Below are positions 62,126 to 64,000 of a stretch of DNA of 64,000 nucleotides, in pieces. Below the pieces are notes generated by a model. That model did no database searches. It was not told the origin of the DNA and worked only from the letters and a program-made list of their open reading frames with translations. Location of the stretch: assembly GCA_010672925.1 (NCBI GenBank), contig JAAHFP010000002.1:615244-679243 (forward strand), read 5' to 3'. This stretch comes from Symploca sp. SIO1C2. Lineage in GTDB: Bacteria; Cyanobacteriota; Cyanobacteriia; Cyanobacteriales; Coleofasciculaceae. Numbering within the stretch: the stretch's first letter is position 1; each line of letters opens with the position of its first letter. The translations under genes and the position numbers were made by a program.

Positions 62126-63007
62126 ATGTTTCAGCGTTGCTTAATCTGCACCGATTTTTCTGATGGTTTGTATCGGCTGGTAGAATTTGTACCTAGTTTG
62201 GCTGCTAGCGGCATCAAGCAAATCATTTTCTTGTATTGTGTTCCCTTGTGGGAAGAAGGAGAAATCCCTCGTATCGATGAAGAAGCGACAGCAGCGGCAC
62301 GCGATCGCTTAAAAGTAGCTACAGAAAATATACCTGAGGGTGTGGAAGTTTTCATCGAAACCCCTTCAGGACGTCCCATAGATCAAATTCCTAAAGCAGC
62401 AAAACATTATCAAGCTGATGTTATTCTTACAGGAATGCCTATTCGGAGCCTGTTGCAGGAAAAGCTTTTTGGTAGCACAACAGCGGCTTTGGCAAGAGAA
62501 GCTAAGACACCTCTACTAATTCTACGACCCCAACTGCTTTCTACTTACACCTGTGAAGAATTAGATTTGCGCTGTCGGCATCTGTTCCAATATTTGCTGA
62601 TTCCCTACAATGGAAGCCACGCTTCCCAGTATCTAGTGGAACAAATCAGCAAATCTGTCAAAACTACTTCAAATAATGCACTCCAACAATGTACCTTGAT
62701 ATCCGTGGTTGGCGAGGGAGGACGTAAAGAGTTAAATAAAGATATCCAATTACAGGAAGCTCAATCACAAGTAGACCAAGCAAAAGTTGAGTTGGAGCAG
62801 CTAAGTTTGCAGGTAGATACCCAGGTAAGAACCGGAAATCCCTATACAGAGATTTTGGATGCTGCTATGGTATTCGACATCAGTGCGATCGCGATTTCTT
62901 CTGATCACCTAGGAAAACTGATTGAATGGCCAGTGCGTAGCTTTGCTGGTGAATTGATGCGTCGTAGTTGGCATCCAGTGTTGTTCTTCCCTCCAGGACT
63001 GGAGTAG
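62126..63007 (+). CDS. Tandem universal stress protein
   Basis: The 293-residue protein has two UspA-like domains. The first (1-143) is MFQRCLICTDFSDGLYRLVEFVPSLAASGIKQIIFLYCV...ADVILTGMPIRSLLQEKLFGSTTAALAREAKTPLLILRP. The second (about 160-293) is YLLIPYNGSHASQYLVEQI...ISAIAISSDHLGKLIEWPVRSFAGELMRRSWHPVLFFP. Each has a G-x2-x9-G-S/T-like phosphate loop, the first better preserved. It probably binds ATP or AMP and takes part in stress physiology. Transcription is divergent from the NRPS. Confidence 0.88.
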   Translation: MFQRCLICTDFSDGLYRLVEFVPSLAASGIKQIIFLYCVPLWEEGEIPRIDEEATAAARDRLKVATENIPEGVEVFIETPSGRPIDQIPKAAKHYQADVILTGMPIRSLLQEKLFGSTTAALAREAKTPLLILRPQLLSTYTCEELDLRCRHLFQYLLIPYNGSHASQYLVEQISKSVKTTSNNALQQCTLISVVGEGGRKELNKDIQLQEAQSQVDQAKVELEQLSLQVDTQVRTGNPYTEILDAAMVFDISAIAISSDHLGKLIEWPVRSFAGELMRRSWHPVLFFPPGLE

Positions 63008-63067
63008 GGAATGGAGAATGGAGAATGGAGAATGAAGAATGAAGAATTGAGATTTAATGGCTTTAGC

Positions 63068-63199
63068 CTAGTGCAGCGCGGCGGAAATAAGTAACCAGTT
63101 TGAAATCGATAGAATCCTTACTCTATAAGCATTCTTAATTCTTAATTCTTAATTCTTAATTCTTAATTCTTAATTCTTAATTCCGCGCAGCGGCACTAG
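63068..63199. repeat. CTAGTGC-family element, copy d (complete)
   Basis: The ends are CTAGTGCAGCGCGG and CCGCGCAGCGGCACTAG, imperfect inverted repeats. Inside are 'agaatccttactctataagc' and about eight CTTAATT heptamers. The final CTAG overlaps and supplies the TAG stop of the minus-strand lipoprotein gene. Confidence 0.75.
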
Positions 63200-63738
63200 C
63201 TACCACTACAATAACTATTGAGTTCGGTAACTACTTGGTCGCTCTTTTGGCCTACGGTGACCATTTTTTGTGAAATATCACCAAAGTCGGATGAGGCTTT
63301 TTTGAGAGTTTCTAAGCCTTTTGGTGTGAGTTCTACTGTACTTAAATCTGTCATCACCTGACTCAAGTCTTGCATTGCTTGGACAAACTCATTACCTGCA
63401 TCGACATAGCGCTGCTGTAGAGCAATTATGGTTTCATCTGCCAACTCAACGGTTTGTACTTCTTGATTGAGATTCTCCCAGTCTTGGGCAAACTGATTAA
63501 AAGTAGTCGCCACTTGAGTTGCTTGCTCCTTAGCTTCCTGAGAACTGGTAATTTTGGTAAAAATCGTACCAGACTGAGCTGTCTCTTGTTGAAAATTTGT
63601 GGCGAGTGGTTCTCCCTTGTTGATTACCTCAACTAGTTTATTGCACTGGGCGACTTTAGTTTCTCCACAGCTAGTAGCCAAAACTGCGAGGACTAAGCCT
63701 AAAGCATTAAGGGCAGTATATTGACGAAACGAAGGCAT
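63196..63738 (-). CDS. Putative lipoprotein with coiled-coil helices
   Basis: The 180-residue protein has a lipoprotein-type signal peptide (MPSFRQYTALNALGLVLAVLATSCGE, cysteine at about residue 24). Its mature part is helical and glutamine-rich (NFQQETAQSG, EAKEQATQVATTFNQFAQDW, LQQRYVDAGNEFVQAMQDLSQVM), ending YCSGS. It probably sits in a membrane facing the periplasm. A second cysteine near residue 32 and one near the end could pair. No named family is recognised. Its stop codon comes from the adjoining repeat element. Confidence 0.7.
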   Translation of the reverse strand: MPSFRQYTALNALGLVLAVLATSCGETKVAQCNKLVEVINKGEPLATNFQQETAQSGTIFTKITSSQEAKEQATQVATTFNQFAQDWENLNQEVQTVELADETIIALQQRYVDAGNEFVQAMQDLSQVMTDLSTVELTPKGLETLKKASSDFGDISQKMVTVGQKSDQVVTELNSYCSGS

Positions 63739-64000
63739 AATATTTCTCCTAGTTTCTTGCAGTGTTATTTACTTATCTCTCTTTATAATCAAAATTACGC
63801 ATTTTTACTGAGAATTGTCATTTGTTGTTTGTTGTTTGTCATTTGTCGTTTGTTGTTTTGCCTCGCTTTGCTCACCATGCTCCGCAAAGGGAATCGGGAA
63901 TTGGGAATTGGGAATTGGGAATTGGAAACAGGCAACAAGAAAAAATCTCCTCTCCTCAGCTTCCTCAGCTGCCTCAGCTCCCTCAGCTCCCCCAGCTTCA
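63739..64000. other. Right-edge intergenic repeats
   Basis: The upstream region of the lipoprotein gene is followed by a TTTGTTG run (about 63820-63857), a GGGAATT heptamer array (63892-63927) and a CAGCTCCCT/CAGCTTCCT 9-bp array reaching the window edge. No gene is seen. Confidence 0.7.

Overview
The window looks like chromosomal DNA of a filamentous cyanobacterium with a large, repeat-rich genome. The evidence is: many HIP1 octamers (gcgatcgc); gene families that are mainly cyanobacterial (DUF5340, DUF29, Uma2, DUF928, CHASE2 cyclases, XisI, the DUF6930-like protein, the SyrD-type peptide exporter); and intergenic spaces packed with 7-9 bp tandem repeats and short inverted-repeat elements. 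I cannot name genus or species from sequence alone. No phage block, CRISPR array, rRNA operon or complete insertion sequence is visible.

Layout. 0-5.6 kb: secreted clan-A glycoside hydrolase, two coupled GT4 glycosyltransferases and a hexapeptide acyltransferase (surface polysaccharide or glycoside work). 5.7-9 kb: HigA-like orphan, chorismate-using synthase, DUF433/DUF5615 toxin-antitoxin pair and a protein with two LOTUS-like segments. 9.2-11.3 kb: a DUF262 + HEPN gene pair bracketed by an imperfect direct repeat. 11.4-21.4 kb: housekeeping (hisIE, putP, sbcD-like, VOC protein, M48 peptidase, tRNA-Leu(CAA), A-type Fe-S carrier) plus small toxin-antitoxin-like genes. 21.7-28.7 kb: sulfotransferase, peptide ABC exporter, a MITE with clean target duplication, a broken two-partner-secretion exoprotein next to its intact outer-membrane transporter, and an antitoxin with a truncated toxin. 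29-37 kb: squalene/phytoene synthase-like gene, murA, tRNA-Leu(CAG), TrmH-type methyltransferase, lpdA, trpC, DUF5340, aminotransferase. 37.7-43.2 kb: DUF29, a two-gene McrBC-like system whose ATPase carries TPRs, xisI with a relic xisH, and higA with a relic higB. 43.4-55.5 kb: gatA, Uma2 protein, two class III nucleotide cyclases (CHASE2 type and FHA-GAF type), DUF928 protein, succinate-semialdehyde dehydrogenase, response regulator. 56-64 kb: a two-module NRPS with terminal thioesterase, a tandem USP protein and a lipoprotein.

How the parts connect. The McrBC-like pair (38.4-42.0 kb) and the DUF262-HEPN pair (9.3-11.0 kb) are the best candidates for defence systems. The TPR insertion in the McrB-like ATPase is the least familiar architecture here. 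The NRPS should release a dipeptide-derived product through a thioesterase whose nucleophile is cysteine. A SyrD-type exporter exists 32 kb away, but linkage is not shown. Several toxin-antitoxin loci (higB/higA at 43 kb, DUF3368/UPF0175 at 26.7 kb) keep the antitoxin while the toxin is truncated.

Repeats are the other main theme. At least four families of short inverted-repeat elements (ends CTAGTGCAGC, TACAGCA, CATTGGTGTCAACTTAAG and CAATACTGCTCGGTTA) recur here. Some have changed proteins: one rewrote a glycosyltransferase C-terminus, one supplies a lipoprotein stop codon, and simple repeats have become coding sequence inside an NRPS adenylation domain and just after a TpsB signal peptide. 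All assignments were made by eye, without database searches.
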